Assembly: GCF_000317305.3 (NCBI RefSeq)
Contig: NC_023036.2
Coordinates: forward strand, 4,526,001 to 4,590,000
From: Mycolicibacterium neoaurum VKM Ac-1815D
GTDB lineage: Bacteria; Actinomycetota; Actinomycetes; Mycobacteriales; Mycobacteriaceae
Length of the DNA stretch: 64,000 bases
Direction: 5' to 3'
The notes beneath the pieces are model-generated. The model saw only the letters and a list, made by a program, of their open reading frames with translations, made no database searches and was not told the origin of the DNA. Positions 34,779 through 43,360 of the stretch are shown piece after piece. Each line of letters starts with the position of its first letter. Position 1 is the first letter of the stretch. The translations under genes and the position numbers were made by a program.

Positions 34779-36367
34779 CGGCGCGTCACCGTCACCGTCA
34801 CGACCGAACCGTACGTCACATCGGCGGTGAGAGTCCCCTGGTGCTTCTTGACCACCTGCGCCACCAGTGCCAGACCCAGCCCATGGGCGCCGGCATCATG
34901 GTCGGACTTCGTCGAATAGCCACGCTGCATGGCCTTTTCGAAGGTGCCGGCATCCATTCCCGGCCCGCTGTCGGCAACCCGGATCAACAACTGCTCCTCG
35001 TCCTGGTGCACCGTCACCTCCACCCACGGGTCCTCGGGATCGCAGGCCTCCATGGCGTTGTCGATCAGGTTGCCCAGCACGGTGACCATCTCCTGTCCGC
35101 TCAGCAGCAGATCGTCGGTGTCGGCGGGCAGGCCGGTCTCCTCGGTGATGGTCAGCTCGACACCGCGCTCATCCGCCTGCGCCGTCTTGCCGAGCAACAG
35201 TGCCACCAGGGCGGGCTCACCGACGGCCGCGGACAGACGGTCGACAAGCTGTTGGGACAGTTCCAGTTCGGCGGTGGCGAAGGTGACCGCCCGCTCGGCG
35301 TGACCCATCTCGACCATGGTGACGATGGTGTGCAGTTTGTTGGCGGCCTCGTGGGCCTGCGCGCGCAACGAGTCGGTGAGGACCTTCAGCGAGCTCAATT
35401 CCCCGAGCGCACCTTGCAGTTCGGTCCGGTCGCGGATCGTCACCACCTCCGCGGCGTTCGCGTCCGACTGCACCGATGACCGGTTCACCACCAGCACACG
35501 GTCATCGGTCACGTGGATCTCGTCGCGGGCCCCGGGGTTGTAGGACCGGAGGAATTCGGGCAGATCGGCCCGCGCCACCGCACCGTCGGGCAGCCCCAAC
35601 AACCGACGGGCCTCGTCGTTGACCAACGCCACCCCGGTGCGGTCCAGCACGATCAGGCCCTCCGACACCGAATGCAGGATGGCGTCGTGGTGGTCGTACA
35701 TGACACGCAGCTCGTCGGGGCGTAGTCCCCGCGTCTGGCGCAGCAAACGGCGCCGGATCCCCCACACCCCGATCAGCGAAACGGCAAGCGCGCCAACACC
35801 GACGGTGGCGATCTTCGCCCATTGGTCGCGCCAACGATCGGCCAGACTCTGCTGCAGGATGCCCGCGGCCACCAGGCCGATGACACGGCCGTCCGCGTCG
35901 GGCACCGGCACCACGGCGCGGATCGACGGTCCGAGCGTGCCGGTGTAGAGCTCGGTGAACGACTCACCGCGCAACGCGGGGCTGATATTGCCCAGGTACT
36001 GACCGCCGATCTGGGTCGGATCGGTGTGGGTGTAGCGGGTGCGGTCCGGAGCCATGATGGTGATGAAGGCGATGTCGGTGTGCCTGCGCACCAGCTCGGT
36101 CACCGGTTGCAGGATCTCGGTGGCGCGGCCTGCCACGATCGCGTCGGCGGTGGACGGTGAATCGGCCAGCGCAGTGGCGATGCCGAGCACCTGAGCCCGG
36201 GCAGCCGCGTCGCCGTCGCGCCGGGCGTCGAAGAGCGCCAGCGCGCTGCCCGCCACCACGATCAGCGTGATCACCAGGATCTGCAGCGCGATCGATTGAC
36301 CGGCCAACGACTTGGGCCATCCCGAGGACCAGCCCCGAGCCGGCCCCCGCGTGCCGCCCACCCGCAT
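34775..36367 (-). CDS. CitA/DcuS-type sensor histidine kinase
   Basis: A 530-aa kinase. Two membrane helices (near residues 28-48 and 185-205) enclose a periplasmic PDC domain with the ligand motif SIRAVVPV; a cytoplasmic PAS domain follows (SVSEGLIVLDRTGVALVNDEA). The phospho-acceptor His is in LRAQAHEAANKLHTIVTMVE, the DcuS/CitA pattern, and the ATPase domain has N (LIDNAMEA), G1 (DSGPGM) and G2 (GLGLALV) boxes. The ATG at 36367 follows GGGAGAGGG. A much longer open frame upstream is the shadow of dctA. Confidence 0.92.
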   Translation of the reverse strand: MRVGGTRGPARGWSSGWPKSLAGQSIALQILVITLIVVAGSALALFDARRDGDAAARAQVLGIATALADSPSTADAIVAGRATEILQPVTELVRRHTDIAFITIMAPDRTRYTHTDPTQIGGQYLGNISPALRGESFTELYTGTLGPSIRAVVPVPDADGRVIGLVAAGILQQSLADRWRDQWAKIATVGVGALAVSLIGVWGIRRRLLRQTRGLRPDELRVMYDHHDAILHSVSEGLIVLDRTGVALVNDEARRLLGLPDGAVARADLPEFLRSYNPGARDEIHVTDDRVLVVNRSSVQSDANAAEVVTIRDRTELQGALGELSSLKVLTDSLRAQAHEAANKLHTIVTMVEMGHAERAVTFATAELELSQQLVDRLSAAVGEPALVALLLGKTAQADERGVELTITEETGLPADTDDLLLSGQEMVTVLGNLIDNAMEACDPEDPWVEVTVHQDEEQLLIRVADSGPGMDAGTFEKAMQRGYSTKSDHDAGAHGLGLALVAQVVKKHQGTLTADVTYGSVVTVTVTRR

Positions 36368-36404
36368 TGCGCAACCCTCTCCCGGCTGAACGTAATGAAC
36401 TAAA

Positions 36405-36422
36405 ACGTGACCTACCTCACGT
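36405..36422. promoter_or_regulatory. CRP-like site between the two-component system and dctA
   Basis: ACGTGACCTACCTCACGT is an inverted repeat ACGTGA-N6-TCACGT. It fits the mycobacterial CRP (Rv3676/GlxR type) pattern NGTGA-N6-TCACN. It is 38 bases upstream of the kinase start and 57 bases upstream of the dctA start, so it could serve both. Confidence 0.6.
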
Positions 36423-36478
36423 GCGTGTCCGACCATCCTTTCAGACCCATTTCCGTGCAGTGTTCGAAGGAGAACCCG

Positions 36479-37882
36479 ATGACAACCACGATGGACCGGC
36501 CGGCACCCGAGCCGGCACCGGACGCGCCGAAGAAGAAGCACGACCGCACCCACTGGCTGTTCATCGCCGTCATCATCTCGGTGATCGCGGGCATCGGCGT
36601 GGGCATCTACGCCCCGGAGGTCGGCAAGAGCGTCGGCGTGCTGGGCACGATGTTCGTGGCGCTGATCAAGATGATGATCGCCCCGGTCATCTTCTGCACG
36701 ATCGTGCTGGGCATCGGTTCGGTCCGCAAGGCCGCCACCATCGGCAAGGTCGGCGGGCTGGCCTTCGTCTACTTCCTGGCGATGTCGACCTTCGCGCTGG
36801 CCATCGGCCTGCTCGTGGGCAACATCCTGCATCCGGGCAGCGGCCTCAAGCTCACCGAGAGCGCCGCGGGCAAGGGTGCCGAACTCGCCGAGAAGGCGCA
36901 CGAATCCGGCGGCCTGCTCGATTTCGTCCAGGGCATCATCCCGACCTCGCTGTTCTCCGCGCTGACCGCGGGCAGCGTGCTGCAGGCGCTGTTCATCGCG
37001 CTGCTGGTCGGGTTCGCCATCCAGGGCCTCGGTACGGCCGGTGATCCGATCCTGCGCGGTATCGAGCACCTGCAGAAGCTGGTGTTCAAGGTGCTGGTGA
37101 TGATCCTGTGGCTGGCTCCGATCGGTGCGTTCGGCGCGATCGCCAATGTCGTCGGCCAGACCGGCTGGGCGGCGGTCGGCCAGCTGGCCGCGCTGATGCT
37201 CGGCTTCTACATCACCTGCGCCATCTTCGTCTTCGGCGTCCTGGGCACCCTGCTGCAACTGGTGTCGCGGATCTCGATCTTCAAGCTGCTGCGCTACCTG
37301 GCCCGGGAGTACCTGCTCATCGTGTCGACCTCGTCGTCGGAGTCCGCGCTGCCCCGGTTGATCGCCAAGATGGAGCACATCGGCGTGGACCGCTCGACGG
37401 TCGGCGTGGTGGTACCCACCGGCTACTCGTTCAACCTGGACGGCACCGCGATCTACCTGACCATGGCCTCGCTGTTCATCGCCAGCGCGCTGGGTGACCC
37501 GCTGTCGGTGACCGAGCAGATCGGTCTGCTGGTCTTCATGATCGTGGCTTCCAAGGGTGCCGCGGGGGTCACCGGCGCCGGCCTGGCCACCCTGGCCGGC
37601 GGCCTGCAGGCCCACCGCCCGGACCTGCTCGACGGTGTCGGCCTGATCGTCGGTATCGACCGGTTCATGTCCGAGGCACGCGCGGTGACCAACTTCTCCG
37701 GCAACGCCGTGGCGACGCTGCTGGTGGGCACCTGGACCAAGACGATCGACCGCGCCAAGGTCGACGCCGTCCTGAGCGGAAAAGACCCCTTCGACGAGCT
37801 GACCATGCTCGACGATCACGCCGCGCGCGCCGAAACCGATCCCCCTGCACGGGAAAAGACCGGAGCTGCTGTTCCGGCATAG
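36479..37882 (+). CDS. dctA: C4-dicarboxylate:cation symporter (DAACS family)
   Basis: A 467-aa transporter with about eight membrane helices and two re-entrant loops. The serine-rich loop VSTSSSESALPRL and the NLDGTAIYLTMA motif in helix 7 are family hallmarks for sodium or proton coupled uptake of succinate, fumarate and malate. The ATG follows GAAGGAGAACCCG; an in-frame ATG at 36407 would add 24 non-conserved residues. It is divergent from a CitA/DcuS-type two-component system and followed by a strong terminator. Confidence 0.93.
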   Translation: MTTTMDRPAPEPAPDAPKKKHDRTHWLFIAVIISVIAGIGVGIYAPEVGKSVGVLGTMFVALIKMMIAPVIFCTIVLGIGSVRKAATIGKVGGLAFVYFLAMSTFALAIGLLVGNILHPGSGLKLTESAAGKGAELAEKAHESGGLLDFVQGIIPTSLFSALTAGSVLQALFIALLVGFAIQGLGTAGDPILRGIEHLQKLVFKVLVMILWLAPIGAFGAIANVVGQTGWAAVGQLAALMLGFYITCAIFVFGVLGTLLQLVSRISIFKLLRYLAREYLLIVSTSSSESALPRLIAKMEHIGVDRSTVGVVVPTGYSFNLDGTAIYLTMASLFIASALGDPLSVTEQIGLLVFMIVASKGAAGVTGAGLATLAGGLQAHRPDLLDGVGLIVGIDRFMSEARAVTNFSGNAVATLLVGTWTKTIDRAKVDAVLSGKDPFDELTMLDDHAARAETDPPAREKTGAAVPA

Positions 37883-37894
37883 GGTGCGCGAGAA

Positions 37895-37932
37895 CTGTGG
37901 CGCCGGACCTCCACGGAGGTCCGGCGCCACAG
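37895..37932 (+). terminator. dctA terminator
   Basis: An uninterrupted 18-bp stem: CTGTGGCGCCGGACCTCC (37895-37912) and its exact complement at 37915-37932, followed by CCTTTTCC. It starts 13 bases after the dctA stop. Confidence 0.85.
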
Positions 37933-37983
37933 CCTTTTCCGTACCGCCGCACGTCATATCGGCCGATATGCGACCATCCCGGT

Positions 37984-38763
37984 ATGAATCCGCAGGACGA
38001 CCCGGAAGCTCGGATCCGCGCACTGGAGCCGACCGAGCTCGGTGCCGAGCAGCCGAGCCCGTCGACCTACGACGCCCCCGCCGCGCCGCCGCTGCCGCCG
38101 CCCACCCAGCAGTGGCCGCAGCCGCCCTACGGCCAGTCGCCCCCTGGGCCGGACCCGTACGGTCTGAACTCCCATGGCCAGAGTCCTTATGGCCAGAGCC
38201 CCTACGGTGCCGACCCCTATGGCGGTGCCTACGCCCAGCCGTATCCGTCGGCGCCGCAGCGTTCCGGCCTGCGAGCCTGGATGGTGATCGTGCCGCTGGC
38301 CCTGGTGCTGTTGTTCTTCGGCGGGGCGGCCGCCGCGTTCTGGCTGTTCAGTGCCGACGACTCGACACCGGAGGTGGCCGGCGGCGGTGGTGTGCTGACC
38401 GACGAGCCAGCCCAGCCGGTCGTGCCACGGTTGCCCGAGATACCCGAGCTGCCACCGATCGTCGTCGATCCGGGCGGCCCCAACACTCCTGTCGAATCCG
38501 GCGGCACCATCACGATCACCGGTATCGGCACCAACCGGACGGTAGCCTGTGACGACCACATCGTGATCATCAGCGGCGCCAACAACACCATCGACGTGAC
38601 CGGCCACTGCACGGCGGTCACCGTGTCGGGCTTCGAGAATGTCGTCACCGCACAGTCCACCGACGAGATCACGGTGTCGGGCTTCGAGAATCGGGTCACC
38701 TATCGCGACGGCTCACCGACGGTCAACCAGTCCGGCAGTGGGAACACCATCGAACAAGGCTGA
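37984..38763 (+). CDS. DUF3060 membrane-anchored protein
   Basis: A 259-aa protein. Residues 1-97 form a Pro-, Gln- and Tyr-rich cytoplasmic tail with YGQSPYG repeats, followed by one membrane helix (WMVIVPLALVLLFFGGAAAAFW) and a linker. The extracytoplasmic C-terminus is a DUF3060 beta-rich domain: ACDDHIVIISGANNTIDVTGHC followed by two copies of TVSGFEN[VR]V, as expected for a small right-handed beta-helix. The start ATG at 37984 excludes the upstream part that overlaps the terminator. Function unknown. Confidence 0.85.
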   Translation: MNPQDDPEARIRALEPTELGAEQPSPSTYDAPAAPPLPPPTQQWPQPPYGQSPPGPDPYGLNSHGQSPYGQSPYGADPYGGAYAQPYPSAPQRSGLRAWMVIVPLALVLLFFGGAAAAFWLFSADDSTPEVAGGGGVLTDEPAQPVVPRLPEIPELPPIVVDPGGPNTPVESGGTITITGIGTNRTVACDDHIVIISGANNTIDVTGHCTAVTVSGFENVVTAQSTDEITVSGFENRVTYRDGSPTVNQSGSGNTIEQG

Positions 38764-38780
38764 CCAGCGGGCGGCGCCGG

Positions 38781-39626
38781 TCAGACCAGCGTGAGCCGCA
38801 GGGCCGCCGCGGTGGCGGGTCCGACGATGCCGTCGACGGTGAGTCCTGGCGTACGCCGCTGGAATTCACGCACCACCGCCTCGGTCGCGGCGCCGTACAC
38901 ACCGTCGATCTCGAGCTCACCGCCGTACCTGGCATAGGCATATTTGAGCCGGCGCTGCAGTTCGGCGACCTGCGCCCCGGTGCTTCCCCGGAACAGCAGC
39001 ACATCGGCGTACTCCCCCACCGGCACCGGCGGTCGCGGCGCCGGACGCGCCGCGACGGCACCGATGCGCGCGGCGATATCGCTGCGCAGCACCGTCATGT
39101 CGATGGCCCCGGGGTCCCACTTGCCTTGCGCGCGCCCCGCGTACTCACGGTGCCCGATGGTGCGCTTCGATGTCTGCCCCAGGCGCCGATTGATCGCCGC
39201 GCAGCAATCCACCAGTGCCAGATACTGTGCGTCCGGCCAATTCCGGCGATGCGGCGCCGACGGGCTGGTGCCGCTGTTGGCGCACTCGATACCGATCAGG
39301 TGCCAGTTGCCCATGTTCGCCGGAACCCAGGGATACATACCGGTGCCGGCATGCCAGGCCACCCCGACCGCCACCACGGTGACCGTGCCGTCCCTGGCGA
39401 TGTGCACCTGCGACAGCGGGCCGGGCAGATCCGGTCGGCCGTAGGCGATGGATGCGGCATCGGCACGGTCGGATCCGGTGTGGTGCACCATCACCCCACG
39501 GATGTCCTTGAACTCACCGTGTCCGCGGGTGCGCCAGCCAGGGAACTCGACCGGGCTGAGGCCCTCGTCTTGAAGCACGTCGACGAGCCAGACCGGGTCA
39601 CCGGTCCATGGTGTGCGCGCGGGCAC
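38781..39626 (-). CDS. N-acetylmuramoyl-L-alanine amidase with peptidoglycan-binding domain (Rv3594-like)
   Basis: A 281-aa hydrolase. Residues ~25-190 are a PGRP/amidase_2 domain with zinc ligands in IRGVMVHHTGSD, in GHREYAG and in GKWDPGAIDM. Residues ~205-281 are a PG_binding_1 domain (VLLFRGSTGAQVAELQRRLKYAY, VREFQRRTPGLTVDGIVGPAT). There is no signal peptide; this and the architecture resemble phage lysins as well as Rv3594. The GTG start follows GAGCTTCG. No phage genes are close by, so a cellular gene of phage-lysin type is the best reading. Confidence 0.87.
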   Translation of the reverse strand: MPARTPWTGDPVWLVDVLQDEGLSPVEFPGWRTRGHGEFKDIRGVMVHHTGSDRADAASIAYGRPDLPGPLSQVHIARDGTVTVVAVGVAWHAGTGMYPWVPANMGNWHLIGIECANSGTSPSAPHRRNWPDAQYLALVDCCAAINRRLGQTSKRTIGHREYAGRAQGKWDPGAIDMTVLRSDIAARIGAVAARPAPRPPVPVGEYADVLLFRGSTGAQVAELQRRLKYAYARYGGELEIDGVYGAATEAVVREFQRRTPGLTVDGIVGPATAAALRLTLV

Positions 39627-39632
39627 CGAAGC

Positions 39633-40406
39633 TCACAGCACCTTCGACAGAAACTCCTGCAGACGTGGGTGTTTCGGGTTGTCGAAGATCTCCGCGGGCG
39701 GGCCTTCCTCGACGATGTGTCCGTCGGCCATGAAGATCACCCGGGAAGCCACCTCACGCGCGAAGCCCATCTCGTGGGTGACCACGACCATCGTCATGCC
39801 GCCGCGGGCGAGGGTCCGCAGCACCTCCAGGACATCGCCGACCATCTCCGGGTCGAGCGCGCTGGTGGCCTCGTCGAACAACATGATGGACGGATTCATC
39901 GCCAGCGCTCGGGCAATGGCCACGCGTTGTTTCTGGCCACCCGACAGCGTGGCCGGCTTCACGCCCGCCTTCTCAGCAAGGCCCACCTGCGCGAGAAGTT
40001 CGAGCGCCTTCTTCTCGGCGGCGGCCTTGTCCGACTTCTTGGTCATCAGCGGTGCCAGCGTGACGTTCTGCAGCACCGTCATGTGCGGGAACAGATTGAA
40101 GTGCTGGAAGACCATGCCGATGTGCTGGCGCACCTTGTCCAGATCGATCTTCGGATCGGTCAGGTCGAAGCCGTCGACGACGACCTTGCCGCCGGTGATG
40201 TCCTCCAGTTTGTTCAGACACCGAAGGAATGTGGACTTACCCGATCCGGACGGACCGATGACGCAGACGACCTCGCCGTGGCTGACGGTGGTGTCGATGC
40301 CGTCGAGCACCACAAGGTCACCGAACGACTTCTTGAGTCCCTCGATCCGGATCTTCACCGTGCCTGCCGGTTCGGCGGCCGCGGCTTCGGTTACCAGTTC
40401 ACTCAT
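39633..40406 (-). CDS. Polar amino-acid ABC transporter ATP-binding protein, GlnQ-like
   Basis: A 257-aa ATPase: Walker A GPSGSGKST, Q-loop FQHFNLFPHMTV (the usual polar amino-acid form), signature LSGGQKQR, Walker B IMLFDEATSALDPE and H-loop VVTHE. The start MSELVTEAA overlaps the stop of the permease gene by 4 bases. It powers uptake of glutamine or a related amino acid with the fused binding protein and permease encoded immediately upstream. Confidence 0.92.
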   Translation of the reverse strand: MSELVTEAAAAEPAGTVKIRIEGLKKSFGDLVVLDGIDTTVSHGEVVCVIGPSGSGKSTFLRCLNKLEDITGGKVVVDGFDLTDPKIDLDKVRQHIGMVFQHFNLFPHMTVLQNVTLAPLMTKKSDKAAAEKKALELLAQVGLAEKAGVKPATLSGGQKQRVAIARALAMNPSIMLFDEATSALDPEMVGDVLEVLRTLARGGMTMVVVTHEMGFAREVASRVIFMADGHIVEEGPPAEIFDNPKHPRLQEFLSKVL

Positions 40407-41881
40407 TTGACGAGCCGCCTCTCCAGCCGGTCGGACAGTTTGGTCAGCGCCATGATGACGATGAAGTAGATGATGCCGACGATCAGCCACATTTCGAACG
40501 CCTTGTAATTGCCCGCGATGATGATGCGCCCGCTCTGGGTCAGCTCGGCGATGCCCAGCACCGACAGGATCGAGGTGTCCTTGAGGGTGATCACGAACTG
40601 GTTGATGTACGACGGGATCATGGTCCTGATCGCTTGGGGCAGGATAACTTTGCGCATCGTCGGCAGGTAGCCGATGCCCAGGCTGCGGGCGGCCTCCATC
40701 TGGCCCTTGTCCACCGAGAGGATGCCACCACGGACGATCTCGGTCATATAGGCACCTGCATTGAGCGAGAGCGTGATGATGCCCGCCGTCACCGCCGACA
40801 TCTGGAAGCCCATCGTCGCGGGGATACCGAAGTAGATGAAGAAGGCCTGCACCAACAACGGTGTCCCGCGGAAGATGTCGACGAAGGTGGTGCCGATCGC
40901 ACGCAACCAGATCGACCGCGACACCCTGGCCAACCCGAAGACCACGCCGAGGATGAGGGCGAAGAAGATCGATACGACGGTCAGGAAGACCGTCATCTTC
41001 AAGCCCGCCAACAACATCGGTGCGGTGCTCTTGATCAGACCGAAGATCGAGTCGTCGGCGGTGGATGCCTGCTCGCCGAGGTAGGTCTGCAGGATCTCGT
41101 CGTACCGGCCCTGCGCCTTCAGGTTCGCCAGTCCGGCGTTGAACTTCTGCAGCAGTTCGGCGTTCTGGCCCTTGTTGACCGCGAATCCGTAACCGGTGGG
41201 GTCCTCCTTGGGCGTCACGGTCTTGAATCCGTTGCCTTGGGCGATGCCGTACAGCAGCACCGGGTAGTCCTCGAAGACCGCCACCGAGTTCCCGGTCTTG
41301 ACCTCGTCGAACATCGTCGACGAATCGGCGAAGGAGACGACCTGGAAGCCGTACTGGTCCTTGATGGAGTTGGCGAAATCCGAGCCCTGGGTGCCGTTCT
41401 TCACCGATACCCGCTTGCCGCGCAGGTCGTCGTAGGACTTGATGTCCTCGTTGTCCTTGAGAACGGCCATCTGGACGCCGGATTCGAAATAGGGATCGGA
41501 GAAGTCGAAGACCTTCTTGCGTTCATCGGTGATCGACATACCGGCGATGACACCGTCGACCTGGTTGGCCTGCACCGCTTGGAGTGCGGCATCGAAACCC
41601 AGCGGTTTGATGTCGACGTTGAAGCCCTGGTCCTCGCCGATGGCCCGGATCAGATCCATGTCGATGCCGACGAACTCACCGCTGGCATTCTGGAACTCGA
41701 ACGGCGCGAACGTCGTATCGGTGGCGATGGTGTAGGTCTCGCCTTCGGCTGCTGCGGTGGCCGGCGTCAGCAGGGTGGCCCCGAACAGGGCGACGAGCAG
41801 ACCCGCGATCAACGCGCTGAGCCGATTCCTCCGTCTGGTGGGTGGGTGGGGCCTACAACCCGACGAACTATCGGCTCGCAT
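40403..41881 (-). CDS. Amino-acid ABC transporter: fused substrate-binding protein and permease
   Basis: A 492-aa fusion. After a signal sequence or anchor (LSALIAGLLVALFGATLLTPATAAAEG), residues ~48-270 are a periplasmic binding protein of the GlnH type (TIATDTTFAPFEFQN, VGIDMDLIRAI, DERKKVFDFSDPYF). Residues ~280-492 are a HisM/GlnP permease with the cytoplasmic EAA loop EAARSLGIGYLPTMRKVILPQA. The fusion keeps one receptor tethered to each permease. The ATPase follows with overlapping start. The acidic-residue pattern does not settle which amino acid is carried. Confidence 0.92.
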   Translation of the reverse strand: MRADSSSGCRPHPPTRRRNRLSALIAGLLVALFGATLLTPATAAAEGETYTIATDTTFAPFEFQNASGEFVGIDMDLIRAIGEDQGFNVDIKPLGFDAALQAVQANQVDGVIAGMSITDERKKVFDFSDPYFESGVQMAVLKDNEDIKSYDDLRGKRVSVKNGTQGSDFANSIKDQYGFQVVSFADSSTMFDEVKTGNSVAVFEDYPVLLYGIAQGNGFKTVTPKEDPTGYGFAVNKGQNAELLQKFNAGLANLKAQGRYDEILQTYLGEQASTADDSIFGLIKSTAPMLLAGLKMTVFLTVVSIFFALILGVVFGLARVSRSIWLRAIGTTFVDIFRGTPLLVQAFFIYFGIPATMGFQMSAVTAGIITLSLNAGAYMTEIVRGGILSVDKGQMEAARSLGIGYLPTMRKVILPQAIRTMIPSYINQFVITLKDTSILSVLGIAELTQSGRIIIAGNYKAFEMWLIVGIIYFIVIMALTKLSDRLERRLVK

Positions 41882-42010
41882 GTGTTGATCTCCCGTCCGG
41901 TGTGCTGTGACGGGTTCACGCTATCGTCCGTTGCCCGCATCTGCGCGCGATCCCGGGACAAGTCGCACGTCGGCCAGGGTGGCGGCACGTTGCCCGCACC
42001 CGAACATGAA

Positions 42011-42048
42011 CCGGCCGGGGCGGCAGTCTGGCTTGCCACCCCGGCCGG
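42011..42048 (-). terminator. Hairpin after the first 11-residue repeat gene
   Basis: CCGGCCGGGGCGGCA (42011-42025) pairs with TGCCACCCCGGCCGG (42034-42048) with one mismatch. It lies 22 bases beyond the stop of the gene at 42070-42513. Confidence 0.6.
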
Positions 42049-42069
42049 CATCGCACCGAGCCGCCGAAC

Positions 42070-42513
42070 TCAGCCGCCGAACAGCCCACCGATGTTGCGC
42101 ACCAGATTGCCGCCGGCCTCGCCGGCATTGCGAATCAGATCGGCGCCCGACCTGTTGACGTTCTGGGTCAGATCATTGGTGAATCGCCCACCGTTGACCA
42201 ACAGATCCGTGCCGACCTGACCGAGATTGCGTTGCAGGTCGCTACCGGCGCGGCCGGCGTTCTGCTGGAGGTCGCTGCCGAACCTGCCGATATTGCGGAC
42301 CAGGTTGTCGCCGAACTGCCCTGCTTCCTCGGGGGTCAGCGCCGCTGCCGCCGCCGAGCGGGTGGATACGCGGGCGTTCTCCGACGACGAACCGTCGTCC
42401 GCCGCGGCCGTCCCCGCACCGGCAACGGCCATCCCGACGCTTATTGCACCGGCCGCGCCGGTCAGCATCAACGTTTTGAGCATCTTGTCGATCCCCCTGA
42501 TGTTGCGATCCAT
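42070..42513 (-). CDS. Secreted protein with 11-residue repeats (first of a pair)
   Basis: A 147-aa exported protein. The signal peptide (MLKTLMLTGAAGAISVGMAV AGAGTAAA, cleavage near residue 38) is followed by an Ala/Ser linker and, at residues 65-145, by seven tandem 11-residue units such as RNIGRFGSDLQ, QNAGRAGSDLQ, RNLGQVGTDLL and RNAGEAGGNLV. The consensus is xNxGxxGxDLx. The ATG at 42513 has GGAGG seven bases before it; a second ATG ten codons later is possible. I do not recognise the family. It has a paralog 0.4 kb upstream. Confidence 0.78.
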   Translation of the reverse strand: MDRNIRGIDKMLKTLMLTGAAGAISVGMAVAGAGTAAADDGSSSENARVSTRSAAAAALTPEEAGQFGDNLVRNIGRFGSDLQQNAGRAGSDLQRNLGQVGTDLLVNGGRFTNDLTQNVNRSGADLIRNAGEAGGNLVRNIGGLFGG

Positions 42514-42940
42514 GACATGCCTCCCTCCAGCAAACCCCCCACGCACCGCCCGAGACCGACCCGATGAGTGTGGCGTAGATCATATTGACGCTGAGAGAAG
42601 TGCCCGAGCTTGCGGGGATCCAAACCACCAATTTCTTTGCTACGTCGAGAGAGGGCGCTAGCTAAAACCCAGCCAGAAAGCCGGTACTTCTCGCCTCGAC
42701 CAGTACATACGGTGATCATGAACATCAGCAAGAATTTTCGCTAGCGAAAACTACGGCGTTATCAGGGCGTTCCCTTCCCGCCGCCGGCGCCAGTACCACG
42801 AGCGACACGGAACGAGGGCCGCCGGCGATCTGGAGCCACCACCCTGCCACCCTGATTCAGCAAATTTCATTCCCCTGCGGGCCACAGACAGCAAAGCGGG
42901 CAGTGGGGATGTCCCCACTGCCCGCCGTCGCGTAGCTGGA
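42514..42940. other. A/T-rich spacer between the two repeat-protein genes
   Basis: No gene is seen in these ~430 bases. It contains the perfect 16-bp palindrome TTTTCGCTAGCGAAAA at 42735-42750, a related GCGCTAGC near 42656, the motif TCAGCAAATT near 42867 (seen again in the leader of the second repeat gene) and, at the right end, the terminator of that gene. It should hold the promoter of the gene at 42070-42513. Confidence 0.5.
42896..42925 (-). terminator. Terminator of the second 11-residue repeat gene
   Basis: GCGGGCAGTGGGGA (42896-42909) and TCCCCACTGCCCGC (42912-42925) make a perfect 14-bp stem. On the minus strand it is followed by TTTGCTG. It lies 15 bases after the stop. Confidence 0.8.
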
Positions 42941-43360
42941 TCAGCGACCGAATGACCCGAGGCCGGTCAGCAGGTCGGTGCCGACCTGGCCGAGCTGCTG
43001 CTGGGCATTGGTGCCCACGGTGCCGCCGTTGATCAGCCCGTTGGTGCCGACCTGGCCGAACTGCTGCTGCACATTGCTCCCGACGGTGCCACCGTTGATC
43101 AGCCCGTTGGTGCCGACGGTGCCGCCGTTGATCTGCAGGTTGCTGCCGAACTTGCCGATGTTCTGGGTGAGGTTCGTGCCGAACTGACCCAGTCGCTGCG
43201 ACGGCGAGGTGCTCGCGCCCTGCTGCGACGAGGTTTGCCCGGTGTCGGCCGCGGCCGTCGCGGCGGTCACCGTGGCCGCACCCATCGCAAGTGCGATCCC
43301 ACCCCCGGCCGCGATGGTCGCAGCAATCATGCGGATGGACTTCCCCTGACGTCGGTACAT
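42941..43360 (-). CDS. Secreted protein with 11-residue repeats (second of a pair)
   Basis: A 139-aa exported protein. The signal peptide ends near ATAAADT (about residue 38). A Gln/Ser linker precedes, at residues 56-133, seven tandem units of 11 residues: QRLGQFGTNLT, QNIGKFGSNLQ, INGGTVGTNGL, INGGTVGSNVQ, QQFGQVGTNGL, INGGTVGTNAQ and QQLGQVGTDLL. The repeats are rich in Gly, Asn, Gln and Thr. The ATG at 43360 follows AAAGGGAGATCAAC. The DNA shows a 66-bp tandem repeat. The regular polar ladder suggests a beta-solenoid or fibril-forming surface protein; that is inference. Confidence 0.8.
   Translation of the reverse strand: MYRRQGKSIRMIAATIAAGGGIALAMGAATVTAATAAADTGQTSSQQGASTSPSQRLGQFGTNLTQNIGKFGSNLQINGGTVGTNGLINGGTVGSNVQQQFGQVGTNGLINGGTVGTNAQQQLGQVGTDLLTGLGSFGR
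42978..43143 (-). repeat. 66-bp tandem repeat inside the second repeat gene
   Basis: GTGCCGACCTGGCCGA begins at 42978 and again at 43044, and the corresponding GTGCCGAC at 43110, a period of 66 bases, or two 11-residue units. The copies are close enough in DNA to show recent duplication. Confidence 0.75.

Noticed and set aside
34775..38023. A single open frame of over 1,000 codons on the minus strand across the histidine kinase and dctA.
   Set aside because: Only the part from 36367 downward encodes the kinase; the rest is antisense to dctA and its terminator and has the low-complexity His/Asp/Arg composition of a GC-rich shadow frame.
38781..39626. The amidase with a peptidoglycan-binding domain considered as a prophage lysin.
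   Set aside because: No phage structural, holin or integrase gene is adjacent, and the closest remembered match is the chromosomal Rv3594 type.
39126..40469. A 447-codon plus-strand frame over the amidase and the ABC ATPase.
   Set aside because: Antisense to genes with Walker and zinc motifs; composition typical of shadow frames.
42978..43143. Regular 66-bp repeats considered as a CRISPR array.
   Set aside because: There are no unique spacers, the period is entirely coding and translates into protein repeats.
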